Shown here one piece after another: positions 1-11,156 of a stretch of 64,000 nt of DNA (positions are counted from its first letter, which is position 1; every line of letters begins with the position of its first letter). The notes under the pieces are model-generated. The model was not told the DNA's origin and did not search any database. It was given only the letters and a program-made list of their open reading frames with translations. The stretch is from Candidatus Arsenophonus triatominarum. Lineage in GTDB: Bacteria > Pseudomonadota > Gammaproteobacteria > Enterobacterales > Enterobacteriaceae. Location of the stretch: positions 1-64,000 of the forward strand of contig NZ_LWMI01000017.1 of the NCBI RefSeq assembly GCF_001640365.1, in the 5' to 3' direction. The translations under genes and the position numbers were made by a program.

Positions 1-1245
1 TTTATATTTTGATCATACCATCTATGCGCCCTTTAAAATAGATGGACAATTGAGCAATGGTTAACGCCCAGTTACTAATCGGCATAGTCCATTTATTGGA
101 TACCGGATTGATGCCAATATAGAGTAATTTTAATAAGCTGTTTTCATTAGGAAAAGCCCCTTTGGTTTTAGTTAATTTCCTAAACTGCCGATGAACCGCC
201 TCTACTGCATTGGTCGTATAAATGGGTTTTTAATGGCTTTAGGGTATCGAAAATAAGCACTGAGCAACTCCCATTTACTTCGCCAGGATTCTAGCACTAT
301 CGGGTATTTTTCACCCCATTTCGTTTCCAGTTCATCAAGGGCAAGCTCAGCAGCCGCTTTAGTATCTGCACGATAAACCGGCTTAAAATCAGCCATAAAG
401 GCTTTTTGGTCTTTACTGGTATAACGTAAGCTATTGCGAATTTGATGAACTACGCATAGCTGAGCTTCTGTCTGCGGGAAAATACTGGCTATCGCTTCTG
501 GAAACCCTTTTAATCCGTCAACACAAGCGATTAAAATATCTTGTATACCACGGTTATGTAAGTCAGAACGCTCAGCCAATGATGTGCTCCTTCTGTTTCA
601 GACATATAGAGTCCTAACAATTCCTTATGCCCATCGGTGGTTAGTCCAAGTACCGTGTAGATTGCCTTATTGATATAGTGACCATCATGTTTTACTTGTA
701 ATGAATGGCATCGAGCCAGACAAAAGGATAGAGCGCCTCCAGAGGGCGTTGTTGCCAGGCTTTTAATTCAGGGAGTAATTTGTCAGTAATATGCGTAATA
801 GCTCCATCTGATATTTCCAGTCCATATAATTCTGCAACATGTTTTTGAATATCACGATAACTCATGCCTAATGCAAATAACGATAGGATTTTGTTATCAA
901 TATCCTCTGATAATTTTGTCTGATTTTTCTTAATGAGCTGAGGCTCAAAAGCACCTGACCTGTCTCTGGGCGTTTTCAGTTCAAATTGACCTGATGTCGA
1001 TTTAACCGTTTTTCGAGTATAGCCATTTTTACGCGTATCGATTGACGTTGTCGATAGGTAGTGTTCTATTTCTGCCTGCAGGGCAGCTGTTTTATGAGTG
1101 GTGTAAGTATTCCATCCGTACCGAGTAAATTTTTACCTGATTGTAATTGCTTCAACGTTTCATCAAAATTAAATGATTGATTTCTCATATTGTCATACCT
1201 CTTTTTTTTGAGTTTAAGATATGACACAGATTTTTGAACACTACC
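1..1245 (-). mobile_element. IS256-family element, broken, continues past window start
   Basis: The reverse strand reads a Mutator/IS256-type transposase in pieces, from the N-terminus near 1190 to the C-terminus near 20, ending at the left terminal repeat (GGTAGTGTTCAAAAATC on the minus strand) at 1245. The frame is cut after the DAIHYK segment near 690 by a missing base and again near 1090-1130 and 225-235 by small deletions, so no complete transposase is encoded. Among the long copies it is the only one that keeps the Trp codon near 270 and the segment near 90-105 that is deleted in the copies at 22880 and 55163. The right terminal repeat lies outside the window. Confidence 0.9.
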
Positions 1246-1467
1246 AAAGTACCATCTTCGTTTGGAGTAATAGATGCCTGAAATCTATCCTGATAAACAG
1301 GATATGCCATTTCCTTAAGTTGGTAAAAAGCTGTCACTTTTTTAATATGGTTTCAGTATCAGGTTCATCATTGCTATGGTGTTAATTCATAAATTTTTTC
1401 CAGCGCTTCACTTGTATTGGTTCCACAAAACCAATCTTTAATTTTTTCCCATATGCCAACACGAAGC
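1246..1467 (-). pseudogene. fragment of WEKI-type effector gene (third copy)
   Basis: This stretch is nearly identical to 11865-12071, the part of the effector gene that encodes the conserved N-terminal translocation domain (WEKIKDW segment, then the SEALxxIYELTH region). It has small indels, is cut on one side by IS256 and on the other by an IS481 fragment, and cannot encode a protein. It shows that the effector gene existed in at least three copies on this molecule. Confidence 0.75.
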
Positions 1468-2102
1468 CTGTGGTGAGATTGAAACAGCGCATCCAGGTTA
1501 TCTGGGTTCACAAGATACTTTTTATGTCGGTCATTTAAAAGGCGTTGGTCGTGTTTATCAACAAACTTACATTAATACTTACAGTAAAGTCGTTCATTGT
1601 AAGCTTTACACAACAAAAAGCGCGATAACGGCGGCAGATTATTAAATGACAAGGTTCTCCCTTTTTATTCCCAGCATGGGTTACCGGTGTTACGTATACT
1701 GACGGACAGAGGCAGTGAGTATTGTGGTAAAGTTGAACATCACGATTATCAACTTTATCTCGCTATCAGATGATATTGATCATACAAAAACTAAAGCTCG
1801 TTCACCTCAAACTAATGGGATTTGTGAACGCTTTCATAAAACTGTATTACAAGAGTTCTATCAGGTGGCTTTTCGTAAGAAAATCTATAGGGCTTTAAAT
1901 GAATTACAAGCTGATTTAGATAAATGGTTAGCGGAATATAATAACCAACGCACTCATCAAGGAAAAATGTGTTGCGGTCGAACTCCTATGGCAACTTTAC
2001 ACGATGGAAAACAACTTTGGAGAGAGAAAGATTTAAATCAAATTTAACCTGACAGGTACTGTATAAATAACCGGTAACTGTCAGATTAAGTCTGAGCTAC
2101 CA
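1466..2102 (+). mobile_element. IS481-family element, 3' fragment
   Basis: This matches the second half of the intact element at 48355-49548, from the codons of the GEIETAHPG segment to the right terminal repeat (CAGATTAAGTCTGAGCTAC). It has a deletion in the LLNDKV segment near 1645 and an insertion near 1768, so the integrase-core frame is broken. Only the last 110 residues remain as an open frame. Confidence 0.9.
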
Positions 2103-2428
2103 CATGAGCTGGAGGCTCAAAAGCACCTGACCTGTCTCTGGGCGTTTTCAGTTCAAATTGACCTGATGTCGATTTAACCGTTTTTCGAGTATAGCCATTT
2201 TTACGCGTATCGATTGACGTTGTCGATAGGTAGTGTTCTATTTCTGCCTGCAGGGCAGCTTCGGTCAGCTGTTTTATGAGTGGTGTGAGTGTATTCCATC
2301 CGTACCGGAGTAAATTTTTACCTGATTGTAATTGCTTCAACGCTTCATCAAAATTAAATGATTGATTTCTCATATGTCATACCTCTTTTTTTGAGTTTAA
2401 GATATGACACAGATTTTTGAACACTACC
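2103..2428 (-). mobile_element. IS256-family 5' fragment
   Basis: The first ~90 codons of the IS256 transposase (MRNQSFNFDEAL) and the left terminal repeat are present on the minus strand. The piece ends abruptly against the IS481 right end at about 2102. Confidence 0.9.
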
Positions 2429-2485
2429 GCTACCAAAGCTTTAGTACTGCTCAGTCAGCCATTATTCGCTACATAACCCACTAGG
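2429..2485 (+). mobile_element. IS3-family orfB scrap
   Basis: About 55 bp match the [17 protein letters not shown] part of the IS3 orfB seen at 32277-32330. It is a short truncated remnant between IS256 and the helicase remnant. Confidence 0.75.
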
Positions 2486-3475
2486 CATCGGATGATTGAC
2501 CCTTCTGATAATTTCCCCCGTTATTCATGATATGTATTTAAAACGGCTACCAACTCTCTCAACCTAACCTTTCCCATCGTTTTGACATTATTTTGTTTGA
2601 TGAAGCGCCAGGACGCTAATCCGGTTACTCACGATATTGTGTTTCGTCAAACCACGAAGTTAGTGATGGTTGGCGATGCCCATCAACAGATTTATCGTTT
2701 TTCGAGGGGCGTTCGATGTGTTGAATGCACCTTCGCTTACGGATGCTGACCGTCTCTGGTTAACCCATAGATTTCGCTTTGGTGCCTGTGTCGCGGATAT
2801 GGCTAATGCATTACTGGCCATGAACGATTGAAACCCATTAGATGGTTGGCAGAGGTGAAAAAGATGAAATCCTGATTGATATTCCTAAGCAAGACTTTCC
2901 TCACCGAGTCATACTCAGTCGAATAATAGCCGGTGTGATTAGAGTAGCATTGGAAGCCAGTAGCAAAAAAGCGACTGTTTACTGGGTCAACGGAATTGAT
3001 GCTTATCGTATCGATGAATTAATTAACCTTCACTGGTTTTCACTCGGTAAGCGAAAAAAGATGAGTAACCAACGGCTTTACACCGAATATCATGATTATT
3101 CGAATTATAAGCGCATGGAGAATGCCAGTGGTGACCAGGAAATGTTGCAATCTATCAAAATCATTGAAAAATTTACGCCATTACCAAAAAAAAGTGGATA
3201 TTTTACGTAAACGAACCGTAGACACTGAAGAGGAAGCCAGTATTATCGTTACAACTGCCCACCGAGCAAAGGGACTGGAGTGGGACATTGTCGAAATCAA
3301 TAATGATTTTCCGAATAATCTTTTTGACCCTAATATGGACAAAGCAGCCTTTAGAGATGAAGTGAATTTGTTGTATGTTTCAACAACCCGAGCGAAGAAG
3401 ACACTTATCCTCCATAAATTGTTGGTAAATATTCTGGCCAAAGTTGCTGAGAATGAAAAAACGCCACAAACCTAA
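2486..3475 (+). pseudogene. UvrD/Rep-type (SF1) DNA helicase remnant
   Basis: Translated pieces in shifting frames carry SF1 helicase motifs. A Walker B-like DEAQDANP lies near 2598-2622, a VGDAHQQIYRFRG motif III-type segment near 2660-2715, and a C-terminal HRAKGLEWD...LLYVSTTRAKKTL segment (motifs V and VI) at about 3258-3420. Frameshifts occur near 2605, 2708, 2830 and 3190, and the Walker A part is missing, so the gene is dead. It resembles the ATPase part of UvrD-like helicases of mobile elements. The start is lost to the IS fragments upstream. Confidence 0.8.
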
Positions 3476-3541
3476 CTCAGGAATGCCTATAAAACAGCCT
3501 GTAATCGATTGTGAGCCATTTTCTTGTGATTAGTCTAAGCT

Positions 3542-3573
3542 AAAAACGCACCTGAGAAGATAGGGGCGTTTTT
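3542..3573. terminator. Rho-independent terminator hairpin
   Basis: The stem AAAACGC...GCGTTTT encloses a CCT...AGG inner stem with A- and T-runs on both sides, so it could act in both directions. It lies after the helicase remnant and before the Rpn gene. Closely related hairpins occur at 12485 and 41982. Confidence 0.65.
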
Positions 3574-3682
3574 GCATGGCTGGATTATAATGCCGGACAC
3601 GTAATGAATAAATAGCGTATTTAATATAGCCGGTTTGTTTGCCATAATTCAATCTGATGCTAGCAATCATTGAAGATATCGG

Positions 3683-4649
3683 ATGAGTAAAAAAATTTAC
3701 CCCAACGCCACACGATAGTATATTCAAGCAATTCCTAAGTGAAAAAGAGACGGCAAAAGATTTTTTCGAAATTTGGCTACCCGATGAGATTAAAGCATTG
3801 TGTGATTTAGAGAGTCTCAAAATAGAGGCTGGGTCTTTTGTCGATAGCGAAATGAAAAATTACCAGAGTGATATTCTTTACTCAGTCAATACCTTAAAGG
3901 GAAGCGGTTATATCTATGTTTTAATTGAAGCACAATCTACGCCAGATAAACTTATCGCTTGGCGATTGATGCGCTACAGTATGGCTGCTATGCACAAGCA
4001 TCTAGAAGCCGGAAATAAAGAACTGCCGCTCGTTTTTCCTATTTTGTTTTACTCCGGTGAACAAAGCCCTCATCCTTATAGCACGAATTGGTTTGACTGT
4101 TTTCATGACAGAAAACTGGCCGAGAGTATTTATACAAAACCGTTCCGATTAGCAGATGTCACGACTTTAGATGATGGTGAGATTATGCAACATAAGCGAA
4201 TGGCTTTGTTGACCCTCATCCAAAAACACATTCGTAGACGAGATATGACGGAGCTTCTGAATGAAATTATTACTCTGTTGTCGTATAATTATTATACTGA
4301 TAATCAAGTCATTACTCTGTTTAACTATCTCATCCAGGAAGGTAACGCCCAAAAGCCAATGGAATTTATCACCGAGATAGCGAAACAATCAGAAAAACAC
4401 GAAGGAGCACTTATGACGATTGCTCAACAAATTGAAGAAATTGGCCTTAAAAAAGGCATACAACAAGGTAAAGCCGAAGGCCGTCAAGAAGGCTATCAGC
4501 TAGGTAAAAATGATGGTGTTCAAGAGGGCGAAAAACAGGCTTCGATGAAGATAGCGCGTCAACTTCTTGAGAAGGGCGTAGAAAGAGATATAGTGAAACT
4601 GTCAACAGGTCTTACTGATACTGAAATGAGCAACCTGTTTAAAGATTAA
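3683..4649 (+). pseudogene. Rpn-family PD-(D/E)XK nuclease (recombination-promoting), 5' frameshift
   Basis: From about 3690 the translation matches the Rpn/transposase_31 family: an N-terminal nuclease core with Asp in SFVDSEMKNYQSD, the ExQ motif in LIEAQST, the RYSMAAMHKHLE helix, then a charged C-terminal region rich in Gly-Lys-Gln-Glu repeats that ends in SMKIARQLLEKG...LTDTEMSNLFKD. The start ATG at 3683 is followed by AGT and seven A. One A fewer would fuse it to the TPTPHD frame, as in the copy starting at 40729. As read, translation would have to begin internally at 3798 without the first ~40 residues. The next gene, of FinO type, follows after 3 bp. Poly-A slippage could partly rescue it. 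Confidence 0.75.
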
Positions 4650-4652
4650 ACT

Positions 4653-4985
4653 ATGACGGAACGCAAGAAATTAAACTTAAATCGCCCAAGAAAGGCTTCA
4701 CAGGAAGAACAGCTCCAAAGTAACTCAGTTTACCGTAAAAAGGTCTTGGTCAATACTGCGCCTAAAAAACAGGCAAAAAAGCCGCATCCTCCCAAAGTAG
4801 CAAAACAGCAGCCTAAGAAACCTGTCGTTAAACCTAAACAGGTAGTGAAGGTTAAAATACCTAAACCCACAAACCCGCCTAAAAAGCGATTGCCGTTAGA
4901 AGCAGCAATCTTACAGATAACCACTTTTTGGCCTAATTTATTTTCTGAAAATCAATTGAGACCGATGAAAATTGGTATACAACAA
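4653..4985 (+). pseudogene. FinO/ProQ-family RNA chaperone, 3'-truncated
   Basis: The first ~110 codons match the intact gene at 54473-55066: a Lys/Pro-rich basic N-terminal linker, then the beginning of the ProQ/FinO RNA-binding domain (PLEAAILQITTFWPNLF, RPMKIGIQQ). The frame then runs into an IS630 fragment at about 4986, so the RNA-binding core is lost. It sits 3 bp after the Rpn gene, the same arrangement as at 53556-55066. FinO/ProQ proteins bind structured RNAs; on plasmids FinO controls transfer through FinP antisense RNA. Confidence 0.8.
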
Positions 4986-5143
4986 TTAAGCCAACGTACT
5001 AAAGACGCTTTTCCAATACGGAATTGTTTCGCAGTTTCTCGAATTGTTAAACCTTCGGCTTTCCTTACAGATATTACTTTACGTCGAAAATCAATTGTAT
5101 AACTCATAACACACCTTGTAATCAAAATTAAGTCGCCTAGCTA
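4986..5143 (-). mobile_element. IS630-family 5' fragment
   Basis: The first ~38 codons of the IS630 transposase plus the terminal repeat (CGCCTAGCTA) are present on the minus strand, followed by a TA target copy at 5144-5145 inside an IS5 fragment. The rest of the element is missing. Confidence 0.9.
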
Positions 5144-5586
5144 TATGACTGACGAAACGAGGAAAATTGGATTTATCCCCATGATCAAAAATGGGCGCCG
5201 TCACGATAAACGCTTACTCGATAAAGTCGATATAATTCGCCATATTCCCCCTGAGGTAACCATCTGGGCCGATACCGGTTTTCAAGGTATAGATAAACAG
5301 CATCCTAATACACAAATCCCAAAAAAAGGAACTCGAAAAAGACCTTTATCGCCTGAACAAAAACAAGAAAATAAAATAATCTCGGGCATCCGTATTACGG
5401 TTGAACACGCCATCGCGGGTATCAAGCGCCTCGGTTGTATGACCCAAATTTTACGGAATCGTAAACCCTTTATTGATGATACCTTTTTACTCCTTAGTGC
5501 CGGTCTTTGGAATTTCCATCTCAGAACAGCCTAAAATTTACTTCAATCACCGAAATACCCTTATTTCACTATTAAGCAACACGCTT
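5144..5586 (+). mobile_element. IS5-family element, 3' fragment
   Basis: The last 129 residues of an IS5-type DDE transposase (IWADTGFQG and the TVEHAIAGIKR segment with the catalytic Glu) and the terminal repeat ending AACACGCTT are present. It is an inverted copy of 5751-6191, forming 440-bp arms around an IS3 scrap. Confidence 0.9.
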
Positions 5587-7632
<2,046 letters not shown>

Positions 7633-7791
7633 TTTGTGTCGTATTTTTAATGTTCACCGAAGCAGTTATCGCTATTGGTGTCGGCCTAAGGAGCCAGATA
7701 TTGAGCGGACGATAAAACGTAGCCTAGTCAGCGAAGCGTGGAACGTTAGTGGCGGCTCTGCTGGCGCAAGGACTATCGCCACGATGGTTAC
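7633..7791 (+). mobile_element. IS3-family orfB 5' fragment
   Basis: Codons [20 protein letters not shown] to about [11 protein letters not shown] of the IS3 orfB are present, beginning right after the IS5 end with a TTT duplication at 7633-7635. It is cut off at 7791 against a permease-like fragment. Confidence 0.85.
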
Positions 7792-8141
7792 CAATTTTAC
7801 CTGGATTCTTGGCACTCTTGTCGGCGTACTCTTCAACTTGGGCATCCCTTCTTTGAATTCTACACGAGTTTCGCACCAATAAAAAACGCTCTATTTTTAA
7901 GTTTAATTCAGCATAATATATAAATAGACAAAATCTTATAAATTAAAAGCAACTTATTGTAATTTAAACAAATTTATACGTTTTAGTAACTTGCAAATTA
8001 ACCATTGCTTTTAAGCCATTTCTGGAATTTTATATGCCTGTGCGAAACTCGTGTTCTATTCTGATAGCTGCAGTGGCTTATTGGATTTTGATGAAGCTCA
8101 AAAAAAGTTAATGTCGTTTTTGAATATTTTCACGTTTTGAC
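7792..8141 (+). pseudogene. C-terminal fragment of a membrane permease, split by MITE-1
   Basis: If the MITE at 7863-8053 and one copy of the TTCTA duplication are removed, one hydrophobic frame appears: WILGTLVGVLFNLGIP, then SILIAAVAYWILMKL, ending at TGA 8139-8141. It looks like the last two membrane segments of a polytopic transporter (an NCS1-type nucleobase permease is possible but not certain). The 5' part is missing. Confidence 0.45.
7863..8053 (+). repeat. MITE-1 copy, TSD TTCTA
   Basis: A 191-bp non-coding element with perfect 14-bp terminal inverted repeats CACGAGTTTCGCAC/GTGCGAAACTCGTG. TTCTA occurs directly on both sides (7858-7862 and 8054-8058), and removing element plus one copy restores a reading frame. 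Confidence 0.92.
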
Positions 8142-8335
8142 TACATTCAAAACTCTACAATTATGTTTTGCGTTATAAAATCTCATTATGAGAAAAATAA
8201 ATCTCAAAAAATATAATAAATAATATTTAAATTGAGTTTAATTTGTAAATACCTTGCCAAAATACTTTATTACTTCCTAAAATAATACTTTAAGTTCTCA
8301 TATCGAATAACTAAACAAACAAAAAGAGATTATAT

Positions 8336-9289
8336 ATGCTCAAGATAATGTGTGATGACGGCTCAACATGTGTTAAATTAGCATGGCTAGAAGATGGAAA
8401 TCTTAAAACTCATATTTCTCCAAATGCCTTTAGGGAAGGATGGAAAACGGATGCATTTAATGAAGTTTTAAATTTTGAAATTGAAGGAAAAAAATACACT
8501 TTTGATAAAGGCCATAGCGCAATAATTTCAACAACAAACATAGCATTCCAATACAGCGATATAGATATTTTAGCTATTCACAAAGCGCTGTTAACATCAA
8601 GCATAACACCACAAGAAATAGAATTAACGGTAACACTTCCAATTAATGAATTTTTTTATGCAGACGGTCAAAAAAATACAGAGAACATTGAAAGAAAAAG
8701 AAAAAATGTTTTACGCAATATAACCATAAACAACAAAAACAAATTTGAAATAAAAAAAGTCTTTGTTATGCCTGAATCTATCCCAGCCGTTGCAGAAGAA
8801 CTTAAAAAAGATGAAGTTTCTGAACTTGAAAAAAGCATCATTGTTGATTTAGGTGGAACAACTATGGATTGCGGTATTGTTATTGGTGGAAATCTTGATG
8901 TATCCGAAGTATATGGAAATCCATCAATTGGAACTAGAAGTATTGCCCTTGCAATTATTAAAGCCATGAGCATAGCGGATAGCGATATCAATGAATATGA
9001 GGCGAATGTTATTTTAAGCTCAAAAAACAGGAAAAAAGAAATTAATAATATTATCAATAACTTAGAAATGACAGATACTGTTATTTCTGAAATAAACATT
9101 GCAATTGAAAACTATGCAAAAAGCGTTGTTAACCAGATTGAAAAACTACAAAAAGTGAACAGAATCTATATTGCAGGGGGAGGAGCAGAGTTAATAAGTA
9201 ATTATGTCTCTGATTTTTTTAAAAATAAAAAAGTTAAGAAACTAGATGATGCTCAACTAGCATTAGTAAAAACATTGGTTCACATTTGA
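8336..9289 (+). CDS. parM: ParM-like actin-family plasmid segregation ATPase
   Basis: This 317-residue protein is of the StbA/ParM family and close in length to R1 ParM (320). It carries the actin-fold phosphate-1 motif DDGST (7-11), a TTNIAFQYSD segment (66-75), the NTENIERK segment (114-121), MPESIPA (145-151), phosphate-2 DLGGTT (171-176) and the adenosine motif GGGAE (281-285). ParM polymerises into filaments that push plasmid copies apart when bound to ParR on the parC centromere. The start follows AAAGAGAT at a suitable distance. The ParR-like gene follows after 10 bp. The ~190 bp upstream are AT-rich and should hold parC, but I see no clean iteron array there. Both flanks are MITE-1 copies. 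It appears intact. Confidence 0.93.
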   Translation: MLKIMCDDGSTCVKLAWLEDGNLKTHISPNAFREGWKTDAFNEVLNFEIEGKKYTFDKGHSAIISTTNIAFQYSDIDILAIHKALLTSSITPQEIELTVTLPINEFFYADGQKNTENIERKRKNVLRNITINNKNKFEIKKVFVMPESIPAVAEELKKDEVSELEKSIIVDLGGTTMDCGIVIGGNLDVSEVYGNPSIGTRSIALAIIKAMSIADSDINEYEANVILSSKNRKKEINNIINNLEMTDTVISEINIAIENYAKSVVNQIEKLQKVNRIYIAGGGAELISNYVSDFFKNKKVKKLDDAQLALVKTLVHI

Positions 9290-9299
9290 GATATATGCA

Positions 9300-9629
9300 A
9301 TGAATGATAGAAGAAAAATTCAATCTTATTTACATCCTAAAATATATCCTCAAGACAATGACGTGTGTACGTTTATTGAGAAAATTCCTTTAAAAATGAG
9401 AGGTGAGTTAATAAGACAGTCTGTAATATGTGGAATTGCTCTGGCAGAAGTAGACATTCGATTGCCAGCTATAATATCCAATCTTTACAGAAAGGGGATA
9501 ACTGGTAATGATATCATTGCTATGATAAATCAATTTGATAAACCAACTAATAAAATTGAAAAATTAGAAAATAAATCATTTGATATAGATAGCAATGCTT
9601 TAACAAATCTGCGTTCTATGAAATCTTGA
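9300..9629 (+). CDS. parR: ParR-like centromere-binding protein
   Basis: A small basic protein of 109 residues directly downstream of parM, in the place and size of R1 ParR (~117). It begins NDRRKIQSYLHPKIYPQDND and contains an IRQSVICGIALAEVD segment that fits a ribbon-helix-helix-type N-terminal half; the C-terminal tail is polar, as expected for the ParM-contacting end. In the R1 system ParR binds parC, represses the operon and caps ParM filaments. A clear terminator follows. Function is inferred from weak sequence similarity and strong context. Confidence 0.8.
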   Translation: MNDRRKIQSYLHPKIYPQDNDVCTFIEKIPLKMRGELIRQSVICGIALAEVDIRLPAIISNLYRKGITGNDIIAMINQFDKPTNKIEKLENKSFDIDSNALTNLRSMKS

Positions 9630-9644
9630 ATTTTTGCCTTGATT

Positions 9645-9670
9645 AGCCAACTGCGAAAGTTGGCTTTTTC
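9645..9670 (+). terminator. Rho-independent terminator of parMR
   Basis: A perfect 8-bp stem AGCCAACT/AGTTGGCT with a GCGAA loop is followed by TTTTTC, 15 bp after the parR stop. Confidence 0.9.
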
Positions 9671-9687
9671 TTTCTGAAATTCAAAAA

Positions 9688-9878
9688 CACGAGTTTCGCA
9701 CAGGCATATAAAATTCCAGAAATGGCTTAAAAGCAATGGTTAATTTGCAAGTTACTAAAACGTATAAATTTGTTTAAATTACAATAAGTTGCTTTTTATT
9801 TATAAGATTTTGTCTATTTATATATTATACTGAATTAAACTTTAAAATAGAGCGTTTTTTATTGGTGCGAAACTCGTG
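9688..9878 (-). repeat. MITE-1 copy, no matching TSD
   Basis: Full-length element in the opposite orientation to the copy at 7863, so the two form inverted brackets around parMR. The flanking five bases differ (AAAAA versus AGATA), suggesting one flank was replaced by recombination. Confidence 0.9.
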
Positions 9879-9926
9879 AGATAGTCATAAATGGCATGAT
9901 TCCAGCCCTTTACGAGAGTGCTTATC

Positions 9927-10028
9927 ATGCAAATTGGCTATGTACGGGTGTCAATAAATGACCAGATCACCGATTTACAGCGAAACGCGCTGGATTGCGC
10001 AGGATGTGAACTGATTTTTGAAGACAAA
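9927..10028 (+). pseudogene. serine recombinase (resolvase/invertase) N-terminal fragment
   Basis: The open frame MQIGYVRVSINDQITDLQRN, then ALDCAGCELIFEDKI, is the start of a Tn3-type resolvase/invertase catalytic domain, with the catalytic Ser in YVRVS and the Tyr-Arg context intact. It is cut by an IS256 fragment after about 33 codons. Confidence 0.85.
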
Positions 10029-10632
10029 ATAGTGTAGATTGCCTTATTGATATGGTGACCATCATGTTTTATCTTGTAATGAATGGCATCGAGCCAGACA
10101 AAAGGATAGAGCGCCTCCAGAGGGCGTTGTTGTCAGGCTTTTAATTCAGGGAGTAATTTGTCAGTAATATGCGTAATAGCTCCATCTGATATTTCCAGTC
10201 CATATAATTCTGCAACATGTTTTTGAATATCACGATAACTCATGCCTAATGCAAATAACGATAGGATTTTGTTATCAACATCCTCTGATAATTTTTCTGA
10301 TTTTTCTTAATGAGCTGAGGCTCAAAAGCACCTAACCTGTCTCTGGGCGTTTTCAGTTCAAATTGACCTGATGTCGATTTAACCGTTTTTCGAGTATAGC
10401 CATTTTTACGCGTATCGATTGACGTTGTCGATAGGTAGTGTTCTATTTCTGCCTGCAGGGCAGCTTCGGTCAGCTGTTTTATGAGTGGTGTGAGTATTCC
10501 ATCCGTACCAAGTAAATTTTTACCTGATTGTAATTGCTTCAACGTTTCATCAAAATTAAATGATTGATTTCTCATATTGTCATACCTCTTTTTTTTGAGT
10601 TTAAGATATGACACAGATTTTTGAACACTACC
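10029..10632 (-). mobile_element. IS256-family 5' half
   Basis: The N-terminal half of the transposase plus the left terminal repeat are on the minus strand. This copy alone keeps the extra base near 10074 that holds the DAIHYK segment in frame with the next part, so it preserves the ancestral reading frame at a site where three other copies are shifted. It has another small deletion near 10290. Confidence 0.9.
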
Positions 10633-10861
10633 ACTTGTTTCGACAAAGCCATCTTGTGTCATCCGTTCTGTCATTGAAACGGTATTTGATGAGTTAAAAA
10701 TCTTTGTCAGATAGAGCATACGCGGCACCGCTCTCCTGCTAACTTTGTAGTGAATTTATTAGCCGGGCGGGTTACATATTGTTTAATTCCATCTAAACTA
10801 AAGATACCGGTGTCAGGAACATATCTTCAAGCATAATTGATAATGCTTATCCAGAACTCAG
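10633..10861 (-). pseudogene. unrecognised gene fragments
   Basis: Between IS256 and IS481 the minus strand has an open stretch starting with ATG near 10719 ([20 protein letters not shown], then TQDGFVET) that is cut by IS256. Upstream is the end of another frame ([15 protein letters not shown], then [10 protein letters not shown]) overlapping it by a few bases. The tight overlap suggests two consecutive operon genes. I do not recognise either. Confidence 0.35.
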
Positions 10862-11154
10862 TTTATTTTTTACGTTAAGCACCCGTCGATTTTGATTAAT
10901 TAAAGCGTCTATCCCACCATCTTAACAAGTTCCTGGTAGCGATAAAATGTATCTCGGGATATCCCCATAATCTTACAGGCTTTTGAGACGTTATTTAAGC
11001 TCTTCAGCGAGGTTAAGTAACCCAACTTTATGTTTGATGATAGGATTATTTGTTTGATACATAGAATTACCTTTTATTTAATTATCTAATGATGTTAATT
11101 AAAACCGGTAACGATCTTTAAATCAGAATTGTCAGATTAAGTTAAGACTAACAT
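10862..11154 (-). mobile_element. IS481-family 5' fragment
   Basis: The first ~65 codons of the IS481 transposase and its left end (GACTAAC...) lie on the minus strand, with a deletion in the LINQNRR segment and a frameshift near 10999. It abuts the effector pseudogene. Confidence 0.9.
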
Positions 11155-11156
11155 AG

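Noticed and set aside
4730..4924. Cys/Gly-rich minus-strand frame
   Set aside because: Reverse complement of the Lys/Pro-rich linker codons of the FinO-type gene; not a gene.
8142..8335. parC centromere before parM
   Set aside because: Expected by analogy with R1, but I could not find a convincing set of equal direct repeats; only two loosely similar AATACTTTA motifs.
9530..9736. 68-residue minus-strand frame crossing the parMR terminator
   Set aside because: Its start lies in MITE-1 and it runs antisense through the terminator and parR; it is an overlapping frame with no support.
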